From contig NC_068974.1 of assembly GCF_016808095.1 (NCBI RefSeq), forward strand, positions 2,852,001 through 2,916,000: a DNA stretch of 64,000 nucleotides, read 5' to 3'. Source of the DNA: Vigna angularis. Its lineage: Eukaryota; Streptophyta; Magnoliopsida; Fabales; Fabaceae. The translations under genes and the position numbers were made by a program. This document shows positions 45,925 through 59,152 of the stretch, piece by piece. The notes beneath the pieces are model-generated. The model searched no databases. It saw only the letters and a program-made list of their open reading frames with translations, and was not told where the DNA came from. Each line of letters starts with the position of its first letter. Position 1 is the stretch's first letter.

Positions 45925-47490
45925 ATAGAAATTCTTGGTCAACCATCGCAGGCTTTAGTCATCACATTCTTCATTTGTCTGATCAGTTTCTCGCAGCAAT
46001 TAAGGAATGTTTCAATCCCCTTAGGCGGGTTGATGATTGACATTACAGACCCAGCATCAGCTAATAGCTTAGGAACATTTTCAATGATTTCATTGATGAA
46101 GAAAGCTAATTGTGAGTGACTTGTCCTTCTTCAACGACATATTCCTTCATCTGACTCATCAATCTTTATATCCCCTTTTAGCTGAATGGCAACATTCCTT
46201 CTAGTTTTGTCACTGCTGCTTCTATCCACTGCTCATTATTTTGAAATTTCTTTTTGCAATTTGGGTAAGGGAAGTTAATTACAACTTGATTGTCTTAACC
46301 CTTTCTGTGATTCATTGGCTAAGGGAAACTTCCACTAACAGTCCATGATCTTGGACCTTTCTTTGAAGCGAACAACATTTCCCCGAGTGTCTTTAACTTG
46401 ATGAAACATTTCAGCAAAAGATTCATGCCTCATATGATCTGCAATGTGGCGAGAGATGCAGGTGTTAGCGATCCTCTCAGGATACTCAAATTATTTTTTT
46501 TTTTTGCGCTAACATAGGATTGCAATTAATACACCACCTAATACCCATGAGGGGTACATTAGGATACCTCCTGCAATGATATGTAATCTGATCTATGCTG
46601 CCAAGGGACACACCATTTATCTTGTTCTTCGTTTAAACTTGCACAAAGTTGCGCCCATTCATTTGCTCTTTTCACATGTGGTTCACAAGGAACAACCTAA
46701 TACAAGTGCAAAAGTTCCTAAAAATCACTTCTTTTTCCAATGGTGACCCCTATTCACCTGACTGAGTACCTGTGATGGACTTTCTGTACAAAATCCAATT
46801 TTATCTCGGGTAATCGTTTACAGTGTCCTTGTAATCGATTATATACTGCAATAACTCGTCCATGGGGTATAGGGAATTTTAGGCGTCTCCAGTCTCACGG
46901 GAAATGAACCACATATACAACACTGGTAGACAACATAACATCTTTCCCCTTTTAAGTTCATAACAACGATTAAGGGTCCCATAAACTTCAGCCAGGATGG
47001 CACTGACTAGATTCTCACAGCGCTCTTTGTCTCCCACAAATGCATTCATAGCGGCATAATCGGCGAGGTTCTTGATATTTAGGAGAAAGCATGTCACCAT
47101 AGAGGAGAAGAGCTAATACATCCGTAAACATTTCCCAATTTTCCTCTTAAGCCAAATGATGTAGGTATTCCTATAAGTATCTTTGAGGAAGGCCCCTCAC
47201 TTTGCCCTTGATTGTGAACTCACTTTCCAATTTCATTGGGAGTACTTTCCTGATCCTCGCTAACTGCAAGACAGGGATATACTGCTCAAGGCAGTTGTAT
47301 GTAGCTTTTTCCACATTTAAGGCTTGCTCGAATTCTTCCATTGGTGGCGCTAGTTGGAAATCTTGGAAAGTGAAGCACCTTAGTGGTGGATCATAGTACT
47401 GGGCTAAAGTAGTAATTGCTGATGTTTGGACCTCCACCTCTAACAGACTCAACAAATTCTTATGCCCCACCAATATTATCCTCCTTTATT
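45925..47490 (-). pseudogene. Decayed Ogre ORF1 of element D
   Basis: Ogre elements have an extra ORF before gag. Here its remains are a 100-codon piece (47171-47473, with ALTAL-like TTLAQYYDPPLRCFTFQDF), a 73-codon piece (46879-47100, with CCLPVLYMWF) and a C-terminal piece (about 45930-46120, with FINEIIENVPKLLADAG). They are separated by stops and frame changes. At 46682-46842 it is interrupted by about 160 bp that matches the CACTA element. The function of ORF1 is not known; the motifs are recalled from Ogre proteins. Confidence 0.65.
46682..46842. repeat. CACTA-derived fragment inside Ogre ORF1
   Basis: It shares CAAGGAACAACCTAA, GGTGACCCC, TTCACCTGACTGAGTACCTG and CTCGGGTAATCGTTTACAG with 21590-21740 and 22178-22320 of the CACTA element. 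It has neither CACTA ends nor a visible 3-bp duplication. Confidence 0.8.
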
Positions 47491-48290
47491 CGACGTGCAT
47501 CTTTTCGTCAGAATGTATGAACTCGAATACCTCTTGACTCAAAATTCCATGTTAATTCCCTTTTTTAGCTTAAGGCCTTAATCACAACTTTATAATTTTT
47601 TACTAGAATCCACAAAATGTGACAAGACTATAAAAAAAAACATGAGCTAAGAAAGAAGGAAAAAAAAAAAAAAAAAAGATAAAGAGGTATGTACAAGGTG
47701 CGTGATTTTTATTAAGCGAACATGAGGGTTATAAGAATACACATTTCTCCCTTTTGTGCCTTATCAAAGGTTGGATGACTTAAGTTCTAAGGCCAAATAT
47801 ATGCACTCACAAGGATAGCTCCCTAATGCTTAAATCAGGCCACCAGAGCTATGGCTCTTTTCACTGTTTCTCCACAACAGTCAGAGTAATCAACTAGATG
47901 TGGAGACACAAATGAAGAGAACAGACTCTGGCTGGGGTTCTCACGATAGCCAAACAGGAAGTATGTCCCAAATGACACCGCTACACAACCCCTCTATTTC
48001 TAAGTTGCGCTCAGACCCGGGTATAGGGCCCCACTCATGATATGCATATTGTGTGTGTATGAAGGGAGAATGCAATCGTACACCCCAAACCCTCACCTGC
48101 AAAACAACCAGAAAAATCCCAGGCAGATATAACATGTTTTCTACCCTAGGGTTCAATATAATCAAAACAAACACACATACAATTATGACAAAAATCAAAC
48201 AAAGATAAAGAAAAAAGAAAAGGAAGAAAAACACAAAGAAAAACCACATTGAATTCGCACATCTAATTAAATGGCCTGACTCTCTGACGC
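47491..48290 (-). other. Leader of element D
   Basis: This is untranslated sequence between primer site and ORF1, T-rich on the minus strand near the LTR (48100-48260), with a possible splice acceptor-like TTTTGCAG (about 48100-48107). No gene is seen. Ogre leaders are long. Confidence 0.55.
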
Positions 48291-48291
48291 T

Positions 48292-48309
48292 TCCCCAGTG
48301 GAGTCGCCA
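48292..48309 (-). other. Primer binding site of element D (tRNA-Arg type)
   Basis: Two bases after the 5' LTR the minus strand reads TGGCGACTCCACTGGGGA, the tRNA-Arg primer site known from Ogre elements. It fixes the orientation of D. Confidence 0.88.
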
Positions 48310-48311
48310 TC

Positions 48312-51300
48312 TGTCGCAACCGGAATCGCGACGGGACGACGATCCAATAAAAAGAAGAGAATAAATATTGAAAAGAGATTTTGGAGTCGCCACCATAGTT
48401 TATTCTGGAAAACTACGGAAAAACCATAAAATGATAAGGCATGGTCAAATAGAACCAGATTCTTGGCTCGGGAGTCGGTTACGTGTAGGGAAGGTATTAG
48501 CACCCTACAACGCCTGCCCTAAGGCAGTACCTTTAACTAAATGCGCGAATGTAGATGTGGTTTTCAAAATGTTTAACTTTCCCTTAAAATAAAACTCAAA
48601 AGAAACCAACAATATTTTTTAGCTTTTTGGGGCCCGACAAGGACTGACCTTGCTCCTACGTATTCTCATGTGAGAAATCAGGGTTACGTAGTTCTTTTAG
48701 AAAACTGTTTGAGAAAATTGTTTGGAAAATTGTTTGAGAAATTGTTTGGAAAATGATTTGGATTTTTTTTTGGGAAAGTGAGCCTGACAAGGACTGGCCT
48801 TGCTCCTACGTATCTCCACTTTTGATGGAGAATCAAGGATCACGTAGTTCTGCAGGCGATATGGTTTGTAGTTTTGAAAAAGTGAATGTTTTTGGTTTTT
48901 GAGGATTTTTATATTTTATTTTTTTTTTGGTATTTTTGAAGAAAGAGAAAAGGTTTTTGGCACAAGGACGATGCGTGCGATCACACATGTGCCTAAACCT
49001 TTAAAACATATTTTTTGGTATTTTTGAAGAAAGAGAAAAGGTTTTTGGCACAAGGACGATGCGTGCGATCACACATGTGCCTAAACCTTTAAACATATTT
49101 TTTGGTATTTTTGAAGAAAGAGAAAAGGTTTTTGGCACAAGGACGATGCGTGCGATCACACATGTGCCTAAACCTTTAAAACATATTTTTTGGTATTTTT
49201 GAAGAAAGAGAAAAGGTTTTTGGCACAAGGACGATGCATGCGATCACACATGTGCCTAAACCTTTAAAACATATTTTTTGGTATTTTTGAAGAAAGAGAA
49301 AAGGTTTTTGGCACAAGGACGATGCGTGCGATCACACATGTGCCTAAACCTTTAAAACATATTTTTTGGTATTTTTGAAGAAAGAGAAAAGGTTTTTGGC
49401 ACAAGGACGATGCATGCGATCACACATGTGCCTAAACCTTTAAAACATATTTTTTGGTATTTTTGAAGAAAGAGAAAAGGTTTTTGGCACAAGGACGATG
49501 CGTGCGATCACACATGTGCCTAAACCTTTAAAACATATTTTTTATTATTTTTTATTTTCTTTTTATTTTTTATGAACAAATTTGACAAAACATAAAGATT
49601 CAAATACATAACCACATATGAAAATAAAACAATCAAGTAAGCATAAAACAAAATAACCAATAGGCATAAAGGTGTAGAGATAAAAACCAGAGGTGTGCGG
49701 AGTAAAATTGAAGTTCCTTTGCTTGGGCCAATGCTGTCAGGGGTGTGAAGATGAAAAAAGAACAGGGGGTGCGTGAAAAAGTTCCTTCCTTTTTTTTGTT
49801 TTTGTATCCGCTAGGTAAAAAAAAAAGAAACTGGAGGTGCATTTAGTGTACGCTTGTCAGGTCCAAATCTTTTTCTTCTTCTTCTTCTCTTTTTTTAGTT
49901 TTGTTTGCAGAGAATGGGTTTAAGCCCACACGAAATGAGGTATGAATGGAAATTTACGTTTCTGGGAATATGATTTAGTCCACAGCTGGGCCCAAGGCCT
50001 ATTTTCCTTTCCCCTTACTTCAGAACACTTCCAAGATTCTCACCCTCTTCATCAAAAAAAACAAAAGCTTAGGGTCTTCCTCCCAGAACAGCCAACGGAG
50101 GCACCTCCACGCGACGCCACTGCCTCAACCAACACCGGCTTCCGTCAGCCGCAGTCCAAGCCACCGCCGGTACGCTGACCACCGCCACTCACCGCTGGAG
50201 TCCCACACTCCCCTTTTTTTTCCTTCTCCTCGCGCGCGTGAGGCCACCTCTGCCAAGTCGGCTGTCGCGAAGAGATCCCCGCCCGATCTCTGATGTTGCC
50301 AGCAGTTCACAGGCGTTTCCAAGGCCGCCGCTAGCCGCAGCGTCAGATCTTTCCTCTTCTTCGCTGTTGATGGTGATTTGGAAATGGGTTGGGTTACTTG
50401 GTTGTGGTCCTCAGGTTCGTGAAAATTGGAGGTGGAAGGAAAAGGTGGCAGGATGGAAGAGTGTTAGTGGTAGCCGTGAGTGTCAAGATACGACCATGGG
50501 CGTATCTGGATTATGGTTGATGATTGCTGGAGGTGTTATTGGAGTGATGATGATCCAGGGGCTGTTTTGGGTGGTTGACCCTAAGGGAAACGAGATGGAT
50601 ATTGGCCGTGGTATTCATTGTTGGAGATGAATGATGAAAGAAGAGTAAGATCAAGATGAAGAGTTGGAGGTGTAGTTCACGTTGACCGAATGGGATGGGT
50701 TAAAAGAACAGAGAGAGTTTGAGATCAGTGATGGCTGGGGAAAACGAAAAGGAAATGGATGAAGAGGATGGCTGTGGCAGTGAGTGAGTATGGATAATGG
50801 GTTGGGGCAATAAGGTTCAGTGATATGCGTGACGGAGGAAATGACGAGTGGGTGTTGGGAATAGGGGAGTGTTGGCGATGCTGGAGATGGTGTTTGAGAT
50901 GGAAAGAGATGAATGTGGAGAAGATGAAGGGGTTCCCCCCTGAGTTGTTGGCCGTGGGTGTCAAAAAATGGTTTGTGGTAGTGAGCGAATATGGAGGATG
51001 GGTAGGTGAGGATAGGTGATGGCCGTGAGGACCAAGAGGGAAGGAATCATGATCAAAACCTTGGAGGTGAATAGATGTTCCCAGAAAAAATGATGACAGA
51101 GTCAGATGATGATGATAATGGTGGAGATGGTGGAGTGGTGATGGTGGGGAATCATAGTGGAAGTGGAGGTGGAAGTTGTTACGGTGGGGAGTAGTGGGAA
51201 ACAGTAGTGGAAGTTTGTTAAGGTGGGGAATAGTGGGAAACATTAGTGGGAATCAGTGGGATGGTGGAAGCTGTTGGTGGGGAATCATAGTGGAAGTGGA

Positions 51301-52541
51301 GGTGGAAGTTGTTACGGTGGGGAGTAGTGGGAAACAGTAGTGAAAGTTTGTTAAGGTGGGGGTGAGTGGAGCACTGGAGGTAGGTGATGGTGAGTATCGT
51401 TACTGGGCCCTGGAGCGATGGGTGATCGGGACGAGCGGTAGGGGAAGTTGGACGATCGGTAGAAAGGGCGGGTGATTAGGACGAGCGCCAGGATAGCGAG
51501 GACGAGCGGTAGAATAACGTTCAAAACCGAAGGCAAGAAATACGAACGCTGGAGACCGAACGTTCCAAAGAGAATTCGAGCGTTCAAGTGATGACCGAAC
51601 GCTCATTAAACAACATAAACCGAACGCTCGAAAAACAATAAAACTGAACGCCCACTAACACAAAACACATCAAAACCAAACGTTAACAAACATGACCGAA
51701 CGCTTGATGATGAGGACGAACGTCCTAACGCACCGAAAAGCCGAACGGTGGAATAGTGTAAAAGGACGAACGGTCGCATAAGGGAGAGGACGAACGTTCG
51801 CATGAGCGCTCAAAACCGAACGCTCGCTGAACACAATCTGGAGACCGAACGTTCATCAAAATAGTATGACCGAACGGTTGAACAGTGCAAAAGGATGAAA
51901 CCGAACGTTCGCAGTCGAGCAGGACGAACGCTTTAAACAACAGTGGGGAAGGACGAACGATTACTGTTTGGACGAGCGGCCACAGCAACAGTGGGGAAGG
52001 ACGAACGTCACAACAGTGAGGAAGGACGAACGGTTGAACAACAGATGTGAAGGACGAACGGTCACTATGGTAACTGTTTGGACGAACGGCCACAGCAACA
52101 ATGGGGAAGGACGAACGTCACAACAGTGGTGAAGGACGAACGTCACAACAGTGGGGAAGGACGAACGGTCACTGTGGTCATTGTTTGGACGAGCGGCCAC
52201 AGCAACAGTGGGGAAAAAGGCATAGGACGAACGGTTGGAAACATAGGACGAACGTTCGCATAAAGGCGAGGACGAGGGGTTGGAAACAGAGGACGAACGT
52301 TCGCATAAAGGCGAGGACGAGCGGTTCGAAACAGAACACGCGGCCATGAACGAACGGTCGAGCGAAAGAGGACGAACGGTTCAGTGGAGGACGAACGTTT
52401 TCTTTCGTTTTTTTTTTATTATTATTATTTTTTTTTTTTTTTTGTCATTATATACACAATTTTTTTCAATTTTTCTTTTTATGAGGAGAATACAATAAAA
52501 CAAAATTATTTAGTCAATCCGGACGAAATTGAGTGTTGACA
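48312..52541 (-). repeat. 5' LTR of element D (4230 bp)
   Basis: This is the uninterrupted copy of the LTR at 27592-36867. The site of the E insertion is intact near 50371. It has seven units of the 88-bp repeat where the other LTR has five, which accounts for the 172-bp length difference. Hairpin repeats lie at 48631-48694 and 48781-48850. Confidence 0.9.
48930..49540. repeat. Tandem repeat of about 88 bp, seven units, in the right LTR of D
   Basis: The order of the GCGTGC (g) and GCATGC (a) variants is g g g a g a g, against g g g a g in the left LTR. The extra two units repeat the last two. Confidence 0.92.
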
Positions 52542-52546
52542 AGGAG
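52542..52546. repeat. Target site duplication AGGAG (right) of element D
   Basis: It matches 27587-27591. Confidence 0.88.
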
Positions 52547-52822
52547 GAAATGGAAGGTCAGAGTTTGGAAGGAAGAAGGTGCATGCAGAAGAAAGTGGGC
52601 AGGTTTTTCAGAAATCATTTTCATTCGCCCTACTACCAAACGGTCATGCGCTCTTTTGTTGACACTTGTACTCCACTTACTGACTTCCGAATCTTCCATT
52701 TTGACACTTGGCGTTAGTGTAGAGAGTTTGTGAGTGCATTTTAATGGTTCTGAGCAGGGTTTTGGGTGTAATTAAATGAGATTAGACAGGTGGGGTTTAG
52801 GTGTATTTAACGAGGCCTGACA
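52547..52822 (-). repeat. Fourth piece of the LTR of element C
   Basis: On the minus strand it starts TGTCAGGCCTCG and matches the first 280 bp of the LTR of A (13253-13530), including CACCTGTC and AAATGCACTCACA-like stretches. It ends the LTR of C. Confidence 0.85.
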
Positions 52823-54673
<1,851 letters not shown>

Positions 54674-55613
54674 TGTTTTGGATGTGTAGGGTTGTGCTGT
54701 TCCAAACCTTGAAGTTCTCCTACGATTTTGTCCCAGTGGCGGATCTTCTTCTCAAGCTTTGACTTTCCTCTCGATCCGGAAGGGTGGAGACCTACAAAAG
54801 ATTCTCCGATGCCAAAGTCAGTTTCAGAGCAGTGGCTTTTCTCAGGGAATAGCAATAAATGTACATTCAATGTAACCTATCTACCACTTACCGTGAACCT
54901 GTATTTATAGTTTTTGCTATGGGCTTGGGATTAGTGAAAAGTTAATCACGGCCCAACAGCCCAATAGCTTCTAATTTCTACTTACCTCTAAACCAGGTTA
55001 ATTTACTTGAGCCACAACGATTAACGATTTGGCCGGTCAGTGTGATACGGGCATCCGTCCGAGTGATACGGGCGTCCGCCTTACCTATGGATGATTCGGG
55101 CACTAGATTGGGCAGACGATCCTCCACGCTATCGTCCGGCACTTCCTGGGCATCCGCCCAAGTGATACGGGTGTCCGCCTTACCTGTGGATCACTCGGGC
55201 ACTAAATTGGGCGGACGATCCTCCACGCGGTCGTCCGACACTTCCTGGTACCAGACGTTTCGTCTCTCAGCGTTTTCCTGTAGAACACTTTTTGTGAGTG
55301 TAGAGAGTGCGGGGCTATCCCGTGATGATGCAATTCCAAGTGAGTTCTTCAAAGTTTCTCTTACAAACAAAGGTTCTGCCCATTCGGGCGTGGCATAGGC
55401 ACCGAGACGGGCGGACGGCCTTATTCGTGGGCGTCCTTACGTACGACGCTCGACACTTGCTGGTGTAGGAGAGTTTATACAGAGTCTAGGTTCAATCCGT
55501 ACCTACTCGGGCGGTCGAGCATTTATCCCTCCGGATGTGGCATGGGCGCCGAACCGGGCGGACGGCCTTTCTCATGGGCGTCCTTTGTACGGCGCCCGGC
55601 ACTCCCTGGTACA
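54674..55613 (-). repeat. 3' LTR of element F (about 940 bp)
   Basis: On the minus strand it begins TGTACCAGGGAG right after the purine tract and ends near ATCCAAAACA. It parallels the LTR of E: GGACGCCC-type repeats, then TATAAATA (about 54904-54911), then an ACTGACTTTGGCATCGGAG stretch that corresponds to ACTGACTTGAGCGTCGGAG in E. The left border rests on the similar CCAAAACA / CCGAAACA ends. No second LTR is in view. Confidence 0.7.
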
Positions 55614-55634
55614 CAAGCCCCCCAAGTCCTAGGG
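55614..55634 (-). promoter_or_regulatory. Polypurine tract of element F
   Basis: The minus strand reads GGACTTGGGGGGCTTG directly before the LTR start, like GGGCTTCGGGGGCTTA in E. Confidence 0.75.
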
Positions 55635-55846
55635 CACATAGTGAACATAGGATTTTGGATACGGCGCGCGTTGGGTCAGGAACTCGCAATTGGGCTTTAT
55701 CTAGTGGGCTTTTTGAGTTTGGATTTTAGGCGGGAAAACACGTGGCGCGTTCCCATTGACGGGAGGTGAAGCGTCGCCAAATCTGGAGCGTTGGTCGTGC
55801 TAAATCTAGACGGCCAGGATACACCCAACGGTTACTAACTTTTTCC

Positions 55847-55854
55847 TATAAATA
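55847..55854 (+). promoter_or_regulatory. TATA box of the antisense accessory gene of F
   Basis: TATAAATA stands 82 bp before the ATG at 55929 in a context typical of plant promoters (CCTATAAATAGC). It lies inside F, just beyond the purine tract, and points away from the LTR. Confidence 0.65.
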
Positions 55855-56067
55855 GCGGATTAGATGAGGTCATTTTCACTTATCTGCATTACTCAAGAGT
55901 TCAAAATTCTTTTTCCCTCAGGTAATAAATGGCATCTGTATCCATTGAGTCAGGTTCTGGGTCGTCGGGCGGAGTCCGGGAGGGGTCGGCGCGGGGCGAC
56001 AGCAGCGATTCTCTTAGCTCAGTTTCTTCTCATTTTTTGGAGGAGGCAGTTGGATCTTCCGGGGCGG

Positions 56068-56072
56068 ACCCT
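56068..56072. repeat. Target site duplication ACCCT (left) of the Sirevirus solo LTR
   Basis: It matches 57149-57153. Removing the LTR with one copy restores the accessory frame. Confidence 0.93.
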
Positions 56073-57148
56073 TGTCAGAAGCGGCTGCAGCGGAATGGTT
56101 AGCGTGGAATAACAAACCAAGAGGGTTTTTAATACTAACTTGTGCCTTTTAATTTCTACTCAGTTAAACTTACTTAGCAATTAATATTGACAAACAAAGA
56201 GAGTAAGGTTGAGAGAAATTTGCACAGATGATTTTATCCTGGTTCGGATCTTACCAATCCTACGTCCAGTCGCTTATCTCAAAACAAGATAAACAGTTTC
56301 ACTAACACAAAACAATTACAAACTACAATCACAAAGATACAATTTGTAAAAGTTTAGAAACCACCTCTCTTGATGCCACAAGAGATGAGACAACACCTCC
56401 TTTGAATCTTCACAAAGGATGAAACACTTCCTCCGAATACTTCACGAAGGATGAACACCTCCTCCGAATACTTCACGAAGGATGAACTTCCTCTTCCAGA
56501 CACCTCCTTAGACACACCAAGGATGAACCAGCTATTCCTCTATCACCGTAGCAGTATATCACCAACTCTACAGACAGAGTTTCCTTAGCTGAGCAAGAGC
56601 ACACAATTCTCAAGAGTTTCTGAGTATTTGAGCACAAGGGAAGAGTTTCTCAAGTTGTTGTTGAGAGGAAATGAGAGTCTATTTATAGACTCATCCATTT
56701 TTCGTTTTCAGCCTTTCTTACTGTGTTAATCGATTAGCTACAGTGGTTAATTGATTAACACTCCAACGGATAGTCCAACGGCTCTAAAAACGGCTAGTTT
56801 TTCAAACGGTTACTGTGTTAATCGATTAACACCCTCTGTTAATCGATTAGCGTTAATCGATTAACACCCTCTGTTAATCGATTAGCTACAGTGTTTGCTA
56901 CAGTACATTGCTACAGTACATTGCTACAGTACATTGCTACAGTACATTGCTACAGTATGTGCTACAGTATTGTGCTACAGTAATTTTACAAAACACTTTC
57001 TTTTTCTAATCTAAGTCCTATACATATTTCTAAGAGTATTACAAAAGCTTTCCATAGCAATACAAGTCTTCATAACATCTTGAATCTTGATTTCTTCTTG
57101 ACTTGATTTGGACATCATCAAAACTTCATTTTCATCATTTTGCTAACA
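56073..57148 (-). repeat. Solo LTR of a Sirevirus related to S (1076 bp)
   Basis: It shares with the LTR of S the ends (TGTCAGA..., ...TTGCTAACA), the TTAATCGATTAA palindromes (56725-56885) and the CTATTTATAGACTC promoter dyad (about 56679-56692). It differs at many sites and has an extra GCTACAGTACATT microrepeat (56883-56985). No internal region remains. Confidence 0.92.
56883..56985. repeat. GCTACAGTACATT microrepeat in the Sirevirus solo LTR
   Basis: About eight imperfect 13-bp copies lie in the U3 part, next to the palindromes. They are absent from the LTRs of S. Confidence 0.9.
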
Positions 57149-59152
57149 ACCCTGAGTCACCGATCTCGACGAACGACCGGATTTTCCACGGCGTGCCTCT
57201 ATTCTTGCTCAAAGGCGGTGTTCGTGTAGTCGGGTCCCCCTTCGAGCCGGAAGGTCAAGGGGCGGTGGTGTCTGAGTTGGCTCCCCCCGTTCCTAGCCGA
57301 TATGCCTCCTGCTATGCTTTCCGCAAGGAGTTGGAATGGCGGGTCTGCCATACCCATATTGTCCGGGATGTGGAAGACTCGAAGTTAATTCGTGCCGGGG
57401 TGACTTTGTTAAATGAAAGGATCTTTCATGATGGGCGGTCTAGTCCGTATGATTTCTTCTTCATGTACGTGACCTTCTTCACCCATCTTTTTCTCCGGGT
57501 GCCTTTTACTAAGTTTCAAACGGCCGTTCTTCGGGAAGTTAATGTGGCTCCCACGCAGCTGCACCCCAACTCATGGGCGGCCGTGCAGGCGTTTCTGGCG
57601 ATGTGTTTAGCAGTAGGTGTCACTCCCACCATCCCGATCTTCTTTTATTATTTCGAAGTCCGCCCTTCTCGTTCCGGCGGTTGGGTATCTTTTACGTCGG
57701 TGCGGGGCAGGACCCTCTTCCGCCCCTTCTCTGATTCCTTCAAAAATTTTAAACAACATTATTTTAAAATAATCGTTGACAAAGCCGGCCTCCACGAATT
57801 TTCTGATGGTGAAGGGAGGCCGCTGTTCCCATTCTATTGGACGAGAGATCCCCGACAAATAAAGGCGACTTCTATGGGGGCCTTAACAGCACCCGACCTA
57901 GAGGCCGTGCGCACCATTGACACCCTCCCCCGCCGGATCTCTGCCCGTCACTTGGTCGAATGCCTTAGTCTCGAGGATTGTGGACCAAAGGCGTTCGGTA
58001 TGGTCTTGTCACATTGGGTGTGTTTGTTTTTCGCATACTGACGTTAATTTTTCTGAATTTTTTTGTTTGTTGCAGAATTAATGACGACCCTAGGCCCTTG
58101 CAAATCCAATTTTTTCGCCATCAGGAAAAAGACCGGGTCCTCCTCTTTTGGGCGGTCACCAGACGACTGTTCGTATAACTCCTAAGGTAGGAGTCCCCCC
58201 TGCTGACAAGACTGGGGGTTCCAACATCAAGGCGCCACCTCCCAATCCTCAACCAGAGTTGGCGGCCGTCCAAGTGGACCCATTGTCTGAGGCGGCCAAT
58301 GTTTCTGCTGATCCCTTAAAGCGAAAAAGGAAAGATTCCGCTTCGGAGGGGCGTAGAGACAAGGAGGGCTCGTCGTCTCATTCGGCTTCGAAGAAGGCCC
58401 GGAAGGGCAAAGACAAAGAGAAAGACCGGAGGAAGGCCCCGGCCGTCCCTCTACTGGGCGGCATTTTTAGCCCCGCATTTAGCATGAGCGACCGGGCTAA
58501 GTTTCACATGAGCTCCTCCCAACGGGCGCTTATCGAGCCTCTTTCTGAGTTGGAGCTGACTAATGCTATGCTGGAGATGTCTACCCGGACGTCTGCCTTG
58601 GCCTGGTATCTTAGGGAGTTCGCTAACCGTCCCGGAGTGGCGGAGGTTCATGCCGAACTCGATATAGAGAAGAAAAACTCGGCCTTCCTTCAGCAAACCT
58701 TGGAAGAGATGGTCCTTAAACAAGATGAATATGACAAGAAGATCGAGTAGCTGGAAGCCGATCTAGAGAAGACCAGGAGGGAGGCCGCCGAAGGTTTGGC
58801 AGCCGCCCGGGCCGAACAGGAGCGCTTGGCGGAGGAAGGTCGCCAACTGAAGGCGGAGGTAGCCCGCCTAAAGGAGGCCGAATCGGATCGTGCCAAGGCT
58901 AACGAGGAGCTCACTCTTGAAGTTGCTAAGACCAAGGAGCAAATTGCTGAGTTGGAGTCGACCATCTTGTTTGAACATGAGGAAGGCTTCAACAAAGCCC
59001 TTCGTCAAGTAACTCTTCTGGCGGGCGTCCAGGATCCGTTTTCTCTTGGCGTGGATATAGAGAAGGACGTTTTCGACGGCGTCCTCGTGGATCTGAATGC
59101 CGCCGAGGAAAACGAGCCGACTGTGGAGGCCGCTGCCGGGGCAAACAATTAG

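Larger units (their letters stand above)
27592..52541 (-). mobile_element. Element D: Ogre-like Ty3 element (Tat lineage), gag-only, carrying an antisense WOX gene
   Basis: This 24,950-bp unit (19.7 kb without the nested element E) is bounded by TGTCGCAACC and TGTTGACA and flanked by AGGAG. It has giant LTRs (about 4058 and 4230 bp), a primer site for tRNA-Arg and a gag with Ogre motifs. Minus-strand order is 5' LTR, leader, decayed ORF1, gag, an antisense homeobox gene, tandem repeats, polypurine tract and 3' LTR. I find no protease, RT, RNase H or integrase between 36868 and 44275, so it would depend on an autonomous partner. LTRs differ at more than a dozen single bases plus a two-unit repeat difference, so it is older than S and E but not ancient. 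Confidence 0.88.
18283..52822 (-). repeat. 5' LTR of element C, split into four parts by CACTA, solo LTR and element D
   Basis: On the minus strand the LTR begins TGTCAGGCCTCG (52822) and ends GGGATGTTACA (18283). Its own pieces are 18283-18418, 22603-23079, 25990-27591 and 52547-52822. Each junction is explained by a duplicated target site (GAA, GGACC, AGGAG). Removing the insertions and one duplication each leaves about 2491 bp, against 2485 bp for the LTR of A, to which it aligns. Several CGTTCG motifs are visible. There is no coding content of its own. Confidence 0.88.
55929..59152 (+). pseudogene. Antisense accessory gene (aORF) of Tat element F, split by a Sirevirus solo LTR
   Basis: The gene starts at ATG 55929, is cut after codon 48 by a solo LTR (56073-57148) and resumes at 57154 in the same frame once one ACCCT copy is removed. 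The second part (57154-58041) has HPNSWAAVQAFLAMC, FFYYFEVRPSRSGGWVSF and PFSDSFKNFKQHYF, motifs of the 'putative gypsy-type transposon' family. A possible intron runs from about 57998 to 58075 (GTATGG donor, TTGTTGCAG acceptor), but the simple join does not keep the frame of the next exon. The last part (58148-59152) has basic clusters (KRKRKD, KARKGKDKEKDRRK), then a long coiled coil, broken by TAG at 58748-58750. It runs opposite to pol. Its role in the element is unknown. Confidence 0.7.

Noticed and set aside
47941..48592. ORFs crossing the D LTR border (and twins at 27648 and 62808)
   Set aside because: They run across the LTR end and leader and recur wherever this LTR start occurs; they do not match a protein family.
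18283..52822. Taking 22603-23079, 25990-27591 and 52547-52822 as separate solo LTRs
   Set aside because: They are consecutive non-overlapping parts of one LTR, each junction has a target duplication, and the sum equals the LTR length of A.
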